A stretch of 8,810 nt of DNA from Acidobacteriaceae bacterium (GTDB taxonomy: Bacteria; Acidobacteriota; Terriglobia; Terriglobales; Acidobacteriaceae): contig PMMJ01000460.1 in assembly GCA_003162255.1 (NCBI GenBank), positions 1-8,810 of the forward strand, read 5' to 3'. The notes under the pieces were generated by a model, which was given only the letters and a program-made list of their open reading frames with translations, did not search any database and was not told the DNA's origin. Shown here in pieces: positions 1 to 5,712 of this stretch. Position 1 is the stretch's first letter; each line of letters begins with the position of its first letter. Both the position numbers and the translations under genes were made by a program.

Positions 1-1
1 C

Positions 2-73
2 CGGGTGGAGCATGCCAAGCAGAAACAGCAGGCGGAAAACCAGGCCGACGGTGAGGGAGGCGCACCAGTGTGA
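2..73 (+). CDS. Possible 3' end of an unidentified plus-strand gene (partial)
   Basis: The reading frame starting at base 2 is open from the left edge for 23 codons and stops with TGA at 71-73. The visible C-terminus is hydrophilic and rich in Gln, Lys, Glu and Gly, with the core KQKQQAENQADGEGG. It resembles the charged, low-complexity tail that ends many soluble bacterial proteins. Codon choice is ordinary for a moderately GC-rich genome. There is too little sequence to name a family. Two other plus frames are also open here for part of the way, but they run on into the inverted-repeat region that follows and look like chance frames. This call rests only on tail character and on the frame stopping just before the repeats, so it is tentative. 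Confidence 0.35.
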   Translation, partial: RVEHAKQKQQAENQADGEGGAPV

Positions 74-99
74 GGCCACGGCGCAAAACCGGAGGGAAT

Positions 100-290
100 G
101 TGAGCTGTGGAAATGCCGGGGCTGTGGAAAGCGTGGAAAGCCAAAAGCAGGCTTCCCCCTCTTTCCACGAGCCCCTTGGAAATCTCGCCCAAAGGCGGCG
201 AGATTCCCACATTCCCACAGCCTGGCATCGCCCCGGATGGAAAAGTGGAAAACCGAAACCAGGTTTCCCACTTTCCCACGCGGGGCTCGC
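100..290. repeat. Cluster of GTGGAAA / TTTCCCAC inverted repeats (intergenic)
   Basis: This noncoding stretch is built from repeated GTGGAAA-type words and their complements. Three stem-loops can be read directly: 132-140 with 161-169 (9 bp perfect, CGTGGAAAG/CTTTCCACG); 178-189 with 197-208 (12 bp with one mismatch, 7-base loop); and 242-254 with 262-274 (13 bp with one mismatch, 7-base loop). The ends of neighbouring stems carry the same GTGG-AAA / TTTCC-CAC word, so the hairpins look like members of one family rather than unrelated terminators. No T-tract follows any of them. The frames open through this area give Lys/Arg/Pro/His-rich translations that repeat the same words (for example FPLFP, FPTFP), which is what translated repeats give. 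It may be a dispersed intergenic palindromic element; function is unknown. Confidence 0.6.
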
Positions 291-475
291 GACGACGACC
301 ACGGCTTGTTTGAATTTAGAACCAAAAACCAAGAAAGGAGACCGGCCGCTGCGCGGTCGCCCCCTCACTTTTCAAGATCACCTTGTATTGGAAACGGAAT
401 CCGATTTCAGGATCATCCTTCGATTGGAAAATGCTAGAGAGCGCCCCAGGGCGGATGATACACTTGAGTTGGAAT
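291..475. other. Noncoding leader upstream of the tRNA gene with an imperfect direct repeat
   Basis: I see no credible gene here. Bases 376-394 and 411-430 are an imperfect direct repeat, GATCA-CCTTGTATTGGAAA and GATCAT-CCTTCGATTGGAAA, offset by about 35 bases. Between them lies a short dyad (GAAACGGA...TCCGATTTC, about 391-409). The area should contain the promoter of the downstream tRNA gene, but I could not pick a convincing -35/-10 pair. A 9-base word, GATACACTT (457-465), recurs just after the tRNA at 602-610. Confidence 0.4.
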
Positions 476-552
476 GGGCGGTTAGCTCAGCTGGTTAGAG
501 CGCCTGCCTTACAAGCAGGAGGTCGCAGGTTCGAGTCCTGCACTGCCCACCA
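476..552 (+). tRNA. tRNA-Val (anticodon UAC), CCA encoded
   Basis: This is a complete cloverleaf that reads valine codon GUA (and other GUN codons by wobble). The acceptor stem pairs 476-482 (GGGCGGT) with 542-548 (ACTGCCC), including one G-U pair. The D arm has GCTC...GAGC around the AGCTGGTTA loop. The anticodon stem is CCTGC (503-507) with GCAGG (515-519), closing the seven-base loop CTTACAA, so the anticodon is TAC at 510-512. The T arm is GCAGG (525-529) with CCTGC (537-541) around TTCGAGT. The discriminator base is A549, and CCA (550-552) is encoded. All conserved positions look intact. No second copy of the 3' end was found in the window, so there is no sign that it serves as an integration site here. 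Confidence 0.97.
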
Positions 553-685
553 ATCCTTGCAAGCCTGCCAAATGGAAGGACGGGGAACGCCAAAATGGCG
601 GGATACACTTTGGTAGCGCCGCAGGGGGTGCTAACCATCTCGATCCGGCTCGATGAGTGCAACCCGCGATTGAGATCGCTGAGTT
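553..685. other. Intergenic region between the tRNA and the convergent minus-strand cluster; hairpin at 611-637
   Basis: This is the meeting point of the plus-strand tRNA and the minus-strand signalling cluster. Bases 611-620 (TGGTAGCGCC) pair with 627-637 (GGTGCTAACCA) through one G-U pair and one bulged A, around a loop of GCAGGG. The hairpin could slow transcription from either side, but neither side has a T-tract, so I do not call it an intrinsic terminator. A smaller CGCC/GGCG hairpin sits at 588-600. Confidence 0.3.
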
Positions 686-835
686 CTAAACTAACGCTGG
701 TGTGGCGTGGGGCATGGCATCGGCAGCGGTGCTAAGCCGCACCTGTTGGTCTTCCAGAAGGCGAAGTATTTCTTCAAAAATCGCCCCCAGTTTTTCTTGG
801 TCGTGTTCATTGGAGGCGAGTTCGCAGAGTCCCAT
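686..835 (-). CDS. Small acidic LCE-type protein, start codon uncertain
   Basis: The minus frame ending with TAG at 686-688 is open upstream to a TAA at 920-922. It encodes a compact, mostly helical, acidic peptide with the core EQWMGLCELASNEHDQEKL followed by an FEEILRLLEDQQVRL-like amphipathic helix. From memory, tiny acidobacterial proteins share this layout (W-x2-LC-x2-A-x2-E-x-D, then a helix ending in LL-x-x-x-x-x-RL); their function is unknown to me. The only in-frame ATG is at 835, one residue after the conserved Trp, so the true start is probably upstream. Yet the upstream frame has no ATG, GTG or TTG, only CTG codons (863-865 and 854-856). An ATG at 910-912 lies in another frame, so a one-base frameshift or sequencing error near 905-912 would also explain the pattern. 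It is the last gene of the signalling cluster, after a short gap from the response regulator stop at 930. The coordinates give the conservative ATG form of 49 residues. Confidence 0.55.
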   Translation of the reverse strand: MGLCELASNEHDQEKLGAIFEEILRLLEDQQVRLSTAADAMPHATPALV

Positions 836-929
836 CCACTGCTCTTGATTTGTCAGATCGGCCAGATTTCCTGTGGTATTAGCAGTTGTACCATCGCTCG
901 TATCCTTCTCATGCTGGGATTAGGACGAC

Positions 930-1784
930 CTACGCCGCTGCTGGCTGCCCCGCGACACCAATGTAGCCCTCCATCGCCTGTGTCAACTGCGAATCCACTT
1001 CATCCGCGATCGTCATGACATCAGGCAACAGCAGGCTGAAGTCCAGCGCACCCAGATTCTTCTGCAACGTCCCAAAGAGCGTTACTTGGAGTATTCGTGA
1101 GTCCTGCACCAGCATGGCAGAGGTGTAGCCTTGCGACCTTCGCAATTTGCCATGGGCAACGGCAGCAGGGGAACTGATGAAACCACCTTCCTGTATGGTG
1201 ATGTGGGGCGATCTCAGCCGCACAATCAAATCGTCAATCAGCTTGGGAAGATATCCCGTGCGCTCTTGATCGCTAAGAACAACGCGGCTAAGTTCCGTGC
1301 TCTTTTTGACCCTCGCCAGCCAGTCTTCGACGATGAGGCCCGTGCAACGCTGCAATATTCCCGCCACTCTTTCCTTTGGCGTCGGGGCAGCAAGTTTGCG
1401 AGTGAGCAGCTTATCGTGGACGAGATCAGCGAGATTCTTGGTCTCGAATGGTTTCAAGATGATTTCGTCTGCTTCCAGAAGGATAGCGTCCATAGCACTC
1501 TTCACGTCGGGGTAGCCGCTGACCAGCAGCGTAAGTGCCTTCGGTTGGATGTGGCGCATCGCGGTAATTACCGCAAAACCGTCGCTGGGGTTTGGCATGT
1601 GGAGATCAGTCATTAAAACATCGAAACTCTCTGTTGTGATCAGTTTCAACGCCTCTGTCACGTTCGCGGCAGCGACAACATCAAAACCCTTCTGTTCAAG
1701 AGTCGCAGTCATCATCTCGCGAACGGCGGCGTCGTCATCCACAAGCAGAACCTTGTGGGAAATAGGGGGTTCGGTCAGGCTCAT
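930..1784 (-). CDS. Response regulator: receiver domain plus C-terminal RsbRD_N-like domain
   Basis: This is a 284-residue cytoplasmic signalling protein. Residues about 10-126 form a CheY-type receiver: acidic triad D16-D18 after the KVLLV strand, phosphoacceptor D60 in the VLMTDLHMP strand, S89 in LVSGYPD and K111 in the LKPF motif. All key residues are present, so phosphorylation by a histidine kinase is expected; no kinase lies in the window. Residues about 138-275 resemble the N-terminal domain of RsbT co-antagonist proteins (RsbRD_N-like), with DWLARV, the R-x-x-YLPKLIDDL helix, A-HG (H211) and R-x-SQGY. There is no DNA-binding or GGDEF output domain, so output is probably protein-protein contact. 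I place the start at the ATG at 1784 because a strong ribosome binding site (GAGAGGTGG, 1792-1800) lies 7 bases upstream; a GTG at 1805 is the alternative. It follows its RsbRD_N-like paralogue by 113 bases. The receiver assignment is firm; the C-terminal family name is from motif memory. Confidence 0.9.
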   Translation of the reverse strand: MSLTEPPISHKVLLVDDDAAVREMMTATLEQKGFDVVAAANVTEALKLITTESFDVLMTDLHMPNPSDGFAVITAMRHIQPKALTLLVSGYPDVKSAMDAILLEADEIILKPFETKNLADLVHDKLLTRKLAAPTPKERVAGILQRCTGLIVEDWLARVKKSTELSRVVLSDQERTGYLPKLIDDLIVRLRSPHITIQEGGFISSPAAVAHGKLRRSQGYTSAMLVQDSRILQVTLFGTLQKNLGALDFSLLLPDVMTIADEVDSQLTQAMEGYIGVAGQPAAA

Positions 1785-1791
1785 AGCAGCA

Positions 1792-1800
1792 CCACCTCTC
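1792..1800 (-). promoter_or_regulatory. Ribosome binding site deciding the response regulator start
   Basis: On the minus strand this reads GAGAGGTGG, seven bases before the ATG at 1784. It lies downstream of the alternative GTG at 1805, so that GTG cannot use it. This favours the 284-residue form. Confidence 0.7.
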
Positions 1801-1837
1801 GTCACGAACTAATCCCAGTGGGCTCAGGTGTATCTTG

Positions 1838-1864
1838 GAACATGTTCAAAAGTGAACAGCTATA
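1838..1864 (-). promoter_or_regulatory. GAAC/GTTC operator-like dyads beside a weak promoter
   Basis: Two overlapping dyads sit between the paralogous signalling genes. GAACATGTTC (1838-1847) is a perfect 10-bp palindrome, and TGTTCA (1843-1848) is repeated in inverted form as TGAACA (1853-1858) across a 4-base spacer. Together they give three GAAC-type half sites within 20 bases. Immediately upstream in the minus direction are TATAGC (1859-1864) and TTGAAC (1880-1885) with 15 bases between them, a weak promoter candidate. The dyads lie where the transcription start would be, about 55-75 bases before the response regulator start. That placement suits a repressor. The regulator is unknown. Confidence 0.4.
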
Positions 1865-1897
1865 GATATGGTCAACAGAGTTCAATCCTCCCGACCA

Positions 1898-2479
1898 CTA
1901 CACTTCACTGTTCTGAGAAGCAACGTCTTCAGACCAACTCAATCCCTTCGGCTTCACAAGTTGCGGCTTCGCCGATTTGGGTGCTCCATTGCCAAAGCTC
2001 TCCATTGTTTGGGTTAACTGCGCGTCCACTTCGTCAGCAATGATCATGACATCGGGCAACAACAGGTTGAAATCCAGCGAGCTCAGATTATCGTGCAAGG
2101 TTCCGAAGATGGTCACTTGAAGGATTCGTGATTCATGGATCAGCATGCCCGAAGAATAGCCTTGTTTCCGTCGCAGCATGCCATGTTGGACGGCAGCCGG
2201 GGACGCGATGGCATCGCTGTCCTTATCGGGCAAGCGGGGTGTGGACAGACGTTTGACTAGGTCGTCAACTAACTTAGGGAGATGTCCAGTGCGCTGCTCA
2301 TCGGTGAGATGAAGGTGGTTGAGTTCGGGTGTCTTCTTCGTTCGTGCCAACCAATTTGCGATTAGAGAGCTCTTACAGCGCGCGAGTATCGCAGGCACGC
2401 TCTCCTTGCTGGTAGGCCGTGATTTTTCATGCAAACGCAGAGCCGTTTGGGCGATTGGTACTGTAAGTGGCGCAGCCAT
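1898..2479 (-). CDS. Stand-alone RsbRD_N-like domain protein, paralogue of the adjacent response regulator output domain
   Basis: This 193-residue protein lacks any receiver. Residues about 22-165 match the C-terminal half of the neighbouring response regulator almost throughout: ILARC, NWLARTKKTPEL, the EQRTGHLPKLVDDL helix, IASPAAVQHG (H99), LRRKQGYSSGML, ESRILQVTIFGTL and LLLPDVM-IADEVDAQLTQ. The family is best described as RsbRD_N-like, a helical domain found in RsbT co-antagonists and some kinases that usually works through protein contacts. A Lys/Pro-rich tail (about 166-193) is unique to this copy. The start at 2479 is supported by AGGAG (2488-2492) eight bases upstream; an in-frame extension to 2548 has no such site. 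No signal peptide or membrane segment is seen, so it should be cytoplasmic. It is the first gene of the cluster and is followed by the response regulator. The two proteins may compete for, or form a complex with, a common partner. Confidence 0.82.
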   Translation of the reverse strand: MAAPLTVPIAQTALRLHEKSRPTSKESVPAILARCKSSLIANWLARTKKTPELNHLHLTDEQRTGHLPKLVDDLVKRLSTPRLPDKDSDAIASPAAVQHGMLRRKQGYSSGMLIHESRILQVTIFGTLHDNLSSLDFNLLLPDVMIIADEVDAQLTQTMESFGNGAPKSAKPQLVKPKGLSWSEDVASQNSEV

Positions 2480-2541
2480 CTTAAACACTCCTGTCTTTGT
2501 AATGACTAAACACCACAATAGTCCCTGAAGCACTCCCGAAC

Positions 2542-2557
2542 TGATCAATTATGATCA
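2542..2557 (-). promoter_or_regulatory. TGATCA-ATTA-TGATCA dyad overlapping a -10-like element
   Basis: Two TGATCA hexamers, each itself a palindrome, are separated by four bases, so their centres lie 10 bp apart on the same face of the helix. On the minus strand the sequence CATAAT (2548-2553) sits inside the dyad and resembles a -10 box; I found no good -35. The element lies 63 bases upstream of the RsbRD_N-like start at 2479. A dyad over a -10 box suggests a repressor site. The regulator is unknown. Confidence 0.4.
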
Positions 2558-2719
2558 CGTTCGCGGATTTGTAGGAAGGAAGGCTCTCTGCGCTATGGCT
2601 GTTGATACGAGGCCGTTACTTTTACCGCCGGGATTGCTCCTGTTCATTAGTTTGAGCAAGCGCGCTCATCGCCGGAAGACAGAGACTTCGTTGATAGCTT
2701 CTGATGCCTCCGCGGATTG
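2558..2719. other. Intergenic region between phosphoesterase 3' end and signalling cluster
   Basis: Both flanking genes are on the minus strand. The longest minus-strand ATG frame I found here codes only about 15 residues and has no ribosome binding site. I see no T-tract terminator after the phosphoesterase stop at 2720. Upstream signals for the signalling cluster probably begin at its left end. Confidence 0.4.
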
Positions 2720-4480
2720 CTACGGAAGATGAGTGAGATAGCATTGTCCGCCCGTCGGTTGAACGGGTGGCACGGGCGGCGTCTTCCAGGGGACATTCGT
2801 GAAATCAAAGAACTCGGTCATATCCATTTGGGCAGCGTCCCGCAGGGTGAGACTGGGAAGGTTAAATCTTGTTTCAACCAGCTTGAGCCATGCCGAGTAA
2901 TCCGCGAAAGTGTGCGAGACATAGTTCTTTTTCGAAAATGGAGATATCACCAGCAACGGCACCCGATATCCGGAGTAAACAAAGTCGCAATTAGGCCCGG
3001 TCTTTAGTACCCCGTTGTTTATTACGCAGATGTCGGGGCCATTCGGAGGCGGCCCCTGCAACAGATCCATAGGCTTTATTCCGTCGGGGCTCACTTCCGG
3101 CTGGGGTGGAACGTGATCGTAGAATCCGCCCATCTCGTCAAAGGTTAGTATGAACACCGAGTCGTGCCAGGAAGTGCTTTGCATCAGCCCATTGATTAAG
3201 GTAGACACGTATTGCGATCCCACCTGCACGCTTCCCCCCGGAGCGCCGTCGTCCAGGCCAGGATGTTCATCGAGTCCGGTGTTAAGTCCCGCATCGATCC
3301 ACGATACGGCAGGCAACGTCCCGTTTTTCGAGTCGGACAGGAACTGCGAAACCGGCACGAAGTTCTGTGGGTGCTTAGCGGCGATCGCGAATTCGTTGAC
3401 GTAGCCGTCGTTAAGTGGAGGCACAGCGTAAGTAAGATCGGTGACGTAGACTCTCCAGGTAACTCCAGCACTCTGGAGCAAATCGAAAATGGTGGGACTT
3501 GTCAGCCCGCTCGCGCCATACGCATGCCCCATCGACGTGCCGGCCAGCGCATACATGTGGTTCGGTGGGCTATTCGCCATGGCCGGCGAAAACCACCGGT
3601 CTGAAGTGCCGAAACTGGAAGCCATGAAGTAATAAAACGGCAGGTCTTCGCCATCGTAGTATGCCATCGCGCGAATACCGTTGGTGTCGCTGAATGGCGG
3701 CTGCTGGTTCCGCGCATCGTGGCCCGCCGTAAACACGAACCCGTTCAGCGCGGCCGTGGCGGAAACTGGATTGGTCAGGTTCCAATCCACATGATCTTCA
3801 TTCCACGACGGACTCGGGTTCTCGATGCACATTGAAGTCATGTGAAAAGGAGCGATCGGTGGGCTGTTGCTGGTTACGGTGCAGTCATTGCCAGGGAAAG
3901 GAAAGGCCGGGTCGCAGCCGGGGATTGTGGGGGCGGGACCTCGCAGGGGCGCATCACCCGTCGGGGGATTGAATTGCGCGAGTCCATCGAACGACTGGTC
4001 TGGAATGCCGTTGTTAGCCCAATACTGGCGCATCGCACCAAAATAGTGGTCGAAGCTCCGGTTCTCCTGGATCAGAATGATGATGTGATTGAGAGCGGTG
4101 ATGTTTTGGGAAGAGTCAAATGTCGCCACCACTTGCTGGCTCTTGTTTATCGTCAGCTCGCAAGTGGGGCTGTTACCGCTGCAGCCGCCCCCTGCCCAAC
4201 CCCCGAAAGATGAGTTCGTGCCGGCAGTCTCCGTGAGAGTTACCTGTGATCCGGAGGTGAAGCTAGCGCTGCATGTCGGTCCGCAATTGATGCCCGCCGG
4301 GTTACTGCTGATCGTCCCCCCGCCAGCACCGGCGGCCTGGATGCTGAGTTGAAAGGAACTAGGCGGAGGAGTGGAACTGCTGCTTCCCCCACAACCGGCA
4401 AGGACAAGGGCTATCGAACTCAAACAGCAAACGAGGGCACAGTAGAGGGCACAGTATCTGAACCTGGACATAGGTGGCAC
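2720..4480 (-). CDS. Phospholipase C/acid phosphatase-type phosphoesterase lipoprotein with N-terminal InlB-type repeat
   Basis: This 586-residue envelope protein probably hydrolyses phosphate mono- or diesters. Residues 1-30 are a lipoprotein signal ending in the lipobox LVLAGC, with C30 as the lipidated residue, followed by a Ser/Pro linker. Residues about 43-121 form a divergent InlB B-type repeat (GGGTISSNP, INCGPTCSA, F-GGW, C-x-L-x3-K-x-VVATF) with Cys pairs likely to be oxidised. Residues about 131-565 are the phosphoesterase (PF04185-type) domain: metal-site motif QENRSFDHYFG (E139, N140, D144), the PNHMYALAGTS segment with candidate nucleophile T315, DEHP (404-407), and TFDEMGGFYDH (D448, E449, D455, H456). 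The C-terminal extension of classical haemolytic phospholipases C is absent. I take the GTG at 4480 as start because AAGGA (4486-4490) is five bases upstream; the ATG at 4471 is the alternative. The substrate cannot be told from sequence. It is paralogous to the protein at the right edge of the window. Confidence 0.93.
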   Translation of the reverse strand: MPPMSRFRYCALYCALVCCLSSIALVLAGCGGSSSSTPPPSSFQLSIQAAGAGGGTISSNPAGINCGPTCSASFTSGSQVTLTETAGTNSSFGGWAGGGCSGNSPTCELTINKSQQVVATFDSSQNITALNHIIILIQENRSFDHYFGAMRQYWANNGIPDQSFDGLAQFNPPTGDAPLRGPAPTIPGCDPAFPFPGNDCTVTSNSPPIAPFHMTSMCIENPSPSWNEDHVDWNLTNPVSATAALNGFVFTAGHDARNQQPPFSDTNGIRAMAYYDGEDLPFYYFMASSFGTSDRWFSPAMANSPPNHMYALAGTSMGHAYGASGLTSPTIFDLLQSAGVTWRVYVTDLTYAVPPLNDGYVNEFAIAAKHPQNFVPVSQFLSDSKNGTLPAVSWIDAGLNTGLDEHPGLDDGAPGGSVQVGSQYVSTLINGLMQSTSWHDSVFILTFDEMGGFYDHVPPQPEVSPDGIKPMDLLQGPPPNGPDICVINNGVLKTGPNCDFVYSGYRVPLLVISPFSKKNYVSHTFADYSAWLKLVETRFNLPSLTLRDAAQMDMTEFFDFTNVPWKTPPVPPVQPTGGQCYLTHLP

Positions 4481-4776
4481 ATGCTTCCTTGTTGTAATAG
4501 GGCAAGGTTTCGATGGCGGCAGTGGAGTCTAGGTTGCTTGCTCAGTGTGGATTTTCGGGGACAAGCCATTTTCCAGGGGTGGCTCTCGATTCATCAACAT
4601 GCCAGGGTTTGGACATCGGAGGGCGGCGAGACGAGCGCACCTGGATTCACACGCTCATGGAGCGGAGCGCGGCAACCTGCATGCAGCGGATGTACAAAGC
4701 GCGGATGCAGACGAGCATTGAATCCACGATCGCGCCCTGAGGTCTTCCGTTTTTCGAACCGATCGGCGCGCTGGTG
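4481..4776. other. Intergenic region upstream of the phosphoesterase lipoprotein gene
   Basis: About 296 bases separate the phosphoesterase start from the stop of the retropepsin-like gene. Open frames exist on the plus strand (for example 4513-4740), but their translations look random, their Cys/Arg/Trp content is unusual and no neighbouring gene supports them. A perfect 10-bp palindrome, CTGCATGCAG, lies at 4677-4686. I could not identify a convincing promoter pair. The gap makes a separate promoter for the phosphoesterase gene likely. Confidence 0.4.
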
Positions 4777-5712
4777 TTACGGCAATTCTCTGCCGGGTTT
4801 CGACTCAAGCCGGATACGGCGGTTCTTGCTGTCGAGCGTCACCACGAACCGTTGCAGAATTTCACACCCAATGTTGCCGAAAGCCATTTCGTCGATAAAC
4901 CTGATTTGCGGGTGATTGATCGTGAACTGACCGAGTTTGGCCACGCCGTTCAAGGTCGCCACGGTAATATTCGAGTCACCGTCCCCGGTGTTTGTTTTAT
5001 TTCTGGGGATCGCCACGGGTTCGCTCGTAAGCCGCAACAGGTCGTCGTACCTCTCGGGAAGGTCGATACCAGAAGCCAACCCCAAATTCAGGGCAACCAC
5101 CAGTTTCACGTTGTTCAAGGCCAGTGGCGTGGACGGCAGGGTGCCCTCTGCATTCCATTCAAATATGGTCCGGCCATCCACGGCAGGAAGCTCCCCACGC
5201 CGTAGTTCGATTCGCTTCGCAGGATAATCGAGAGTGACGAGCAGACCGGGGAACGAAGCGGCGTTCAGGACACCCTGAGGCAGATGATCTCCTATCCACA
5301 CGGTGGACACGTCCGCCGACACCACGAAAAGACCAGAGATCTCGGCCTCTCCTAACTCGAGTTTGTCGATTCGAGTCACGGTTGCTCGGGTGGGCGCAGC
5401 CTCTCCGGGCCGCCCGGCAATCGCCTGGCCCATGTCCGGGAGCCCGAGTTCGTGTGCTAGTTCCGTGCTGACCATGGTCCCGGTGACGCCTGTTTCGAGC
5501 GCAAACTGGAAAGGTCCCTTGCCATTGACCCGCACACTCACGACGGGCCGGCCGGCGAACAGCTCCATGGGGACGACGGTCTTCGGCACGCGAAGTTCGA
5601 TCTGCGGAGGTGGCGGAGGGGCATGGCGAACGACCTCTTGAGCACTGCCCGCCGAGGCTTGCAGGAGAATCAATGCCAAAACGCCGCCGACGCATGCGGG
5701 AAGTCCCTTCAT
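4777..5712 (-). CDS. Secreted two-lobed retropepsin-like (aspartyl protease family) protein with both catalytic motifs altered
   Basis: This 311-residue protein belongs to the bacterial retropepsin-like family (Asp_protease_2/gag-asp type) by fold signature. Residues 1-24 are a signal peptide (hydrophobic core GGVLALILL, likely cleavage after SAGSA), followed by a polyproline run (32-36). Lobe 1 (about 44-171) has the usual FQFALxTGVTGTMVS strand and the closing GLLVTLDYPAKRIEL. Lobe 2 (about 195-302) ends with IGCEILQRFVVTLDSKNRRIRL, the matching closure. In place of Asp-Thr-Gly, lobe 1 has E73-T74-G75 and lobe 2 has N209-L210-G211. Loss of both Asp residues suggests a non-catalytic binding or scaffold protein. 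The start at 5712 is chosen because it gives the signal peptide and has GAGG (5719-5722) six bases upstream; a longer frame to 5910 would bury the signal peptide behind 66 Arg-rich residues. Its ATG overlaps the stop of the small ORF at 5709-5876 (ATGA), which suggests translational coupling. Confidence 0.87.
   Translation of the reverse strand: MKGLPACVGGVLALILLQASAGSAQEVVRHAPPPPPQIELRVPKTVVPMELFAGRPVVSVRVNGKGPFQFALETGVTGTMVSTELAHELGLPDMGQAIAGRPGEAAPTRATVTRIDKLELGEAEISGLFVVSADVSTVWIGDHLPQGVLNAASFPGLLVTLDYPAKRIELRRGELPAVDGRTIFEWNAEGTLPSTPLALNNVKLVVALNLGLASGIDLPERYDDLLRLTSEPVAIPRNKTNTGDGDSNITVATLNGVAKLGQFTINHPQIRFIDEMAFGNIGCEILQRFVVTLDSKNRRIRLESKPGRELP

Noticed and set aside
12..498. Overlapping plus-strand ORFs of about 68-142 codons
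   Set aside because: They run through the inverted-repeat field and into the tRNA, have repeat-derived Lys/Arg/Pro/His-rich translations and no ribosome binding site or domain.
611..637. Intrinsic terminator after the tRNA or the signalling cluster
   Set aside because: The stem is good, but no T-tract follows on either strand, so only a hairpin is reported.
707..1018. 103-codon plus-strand ORF
   Set aside because: It is antisense to the small LCE-type gene and the end of the response regulator; the minus frame is the one with recognisable protein character.
1131..1616. 161-codon plus-strand ORF
   Set aside because: It is antisense to the response regulator, which has all receiver key residues.
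1838..1857. LexA box
   Set aside because: The spacing of the GAAC/GTTC half sites (2 and 6 bases) does not match the Firmicutes-type GAAC-N4-GTTC or the alphaproteobacterial GTTC-N7-GTTC arrangement.
4349..4915. 188-codon plus-strand ORF and the nested 75-codon ORF at 4513-4740
   Set aside because: The longer frame overlaps antisense ends of two solid minus-strand genes, and the translations are Cys/Arg/Ser-rich without domains.
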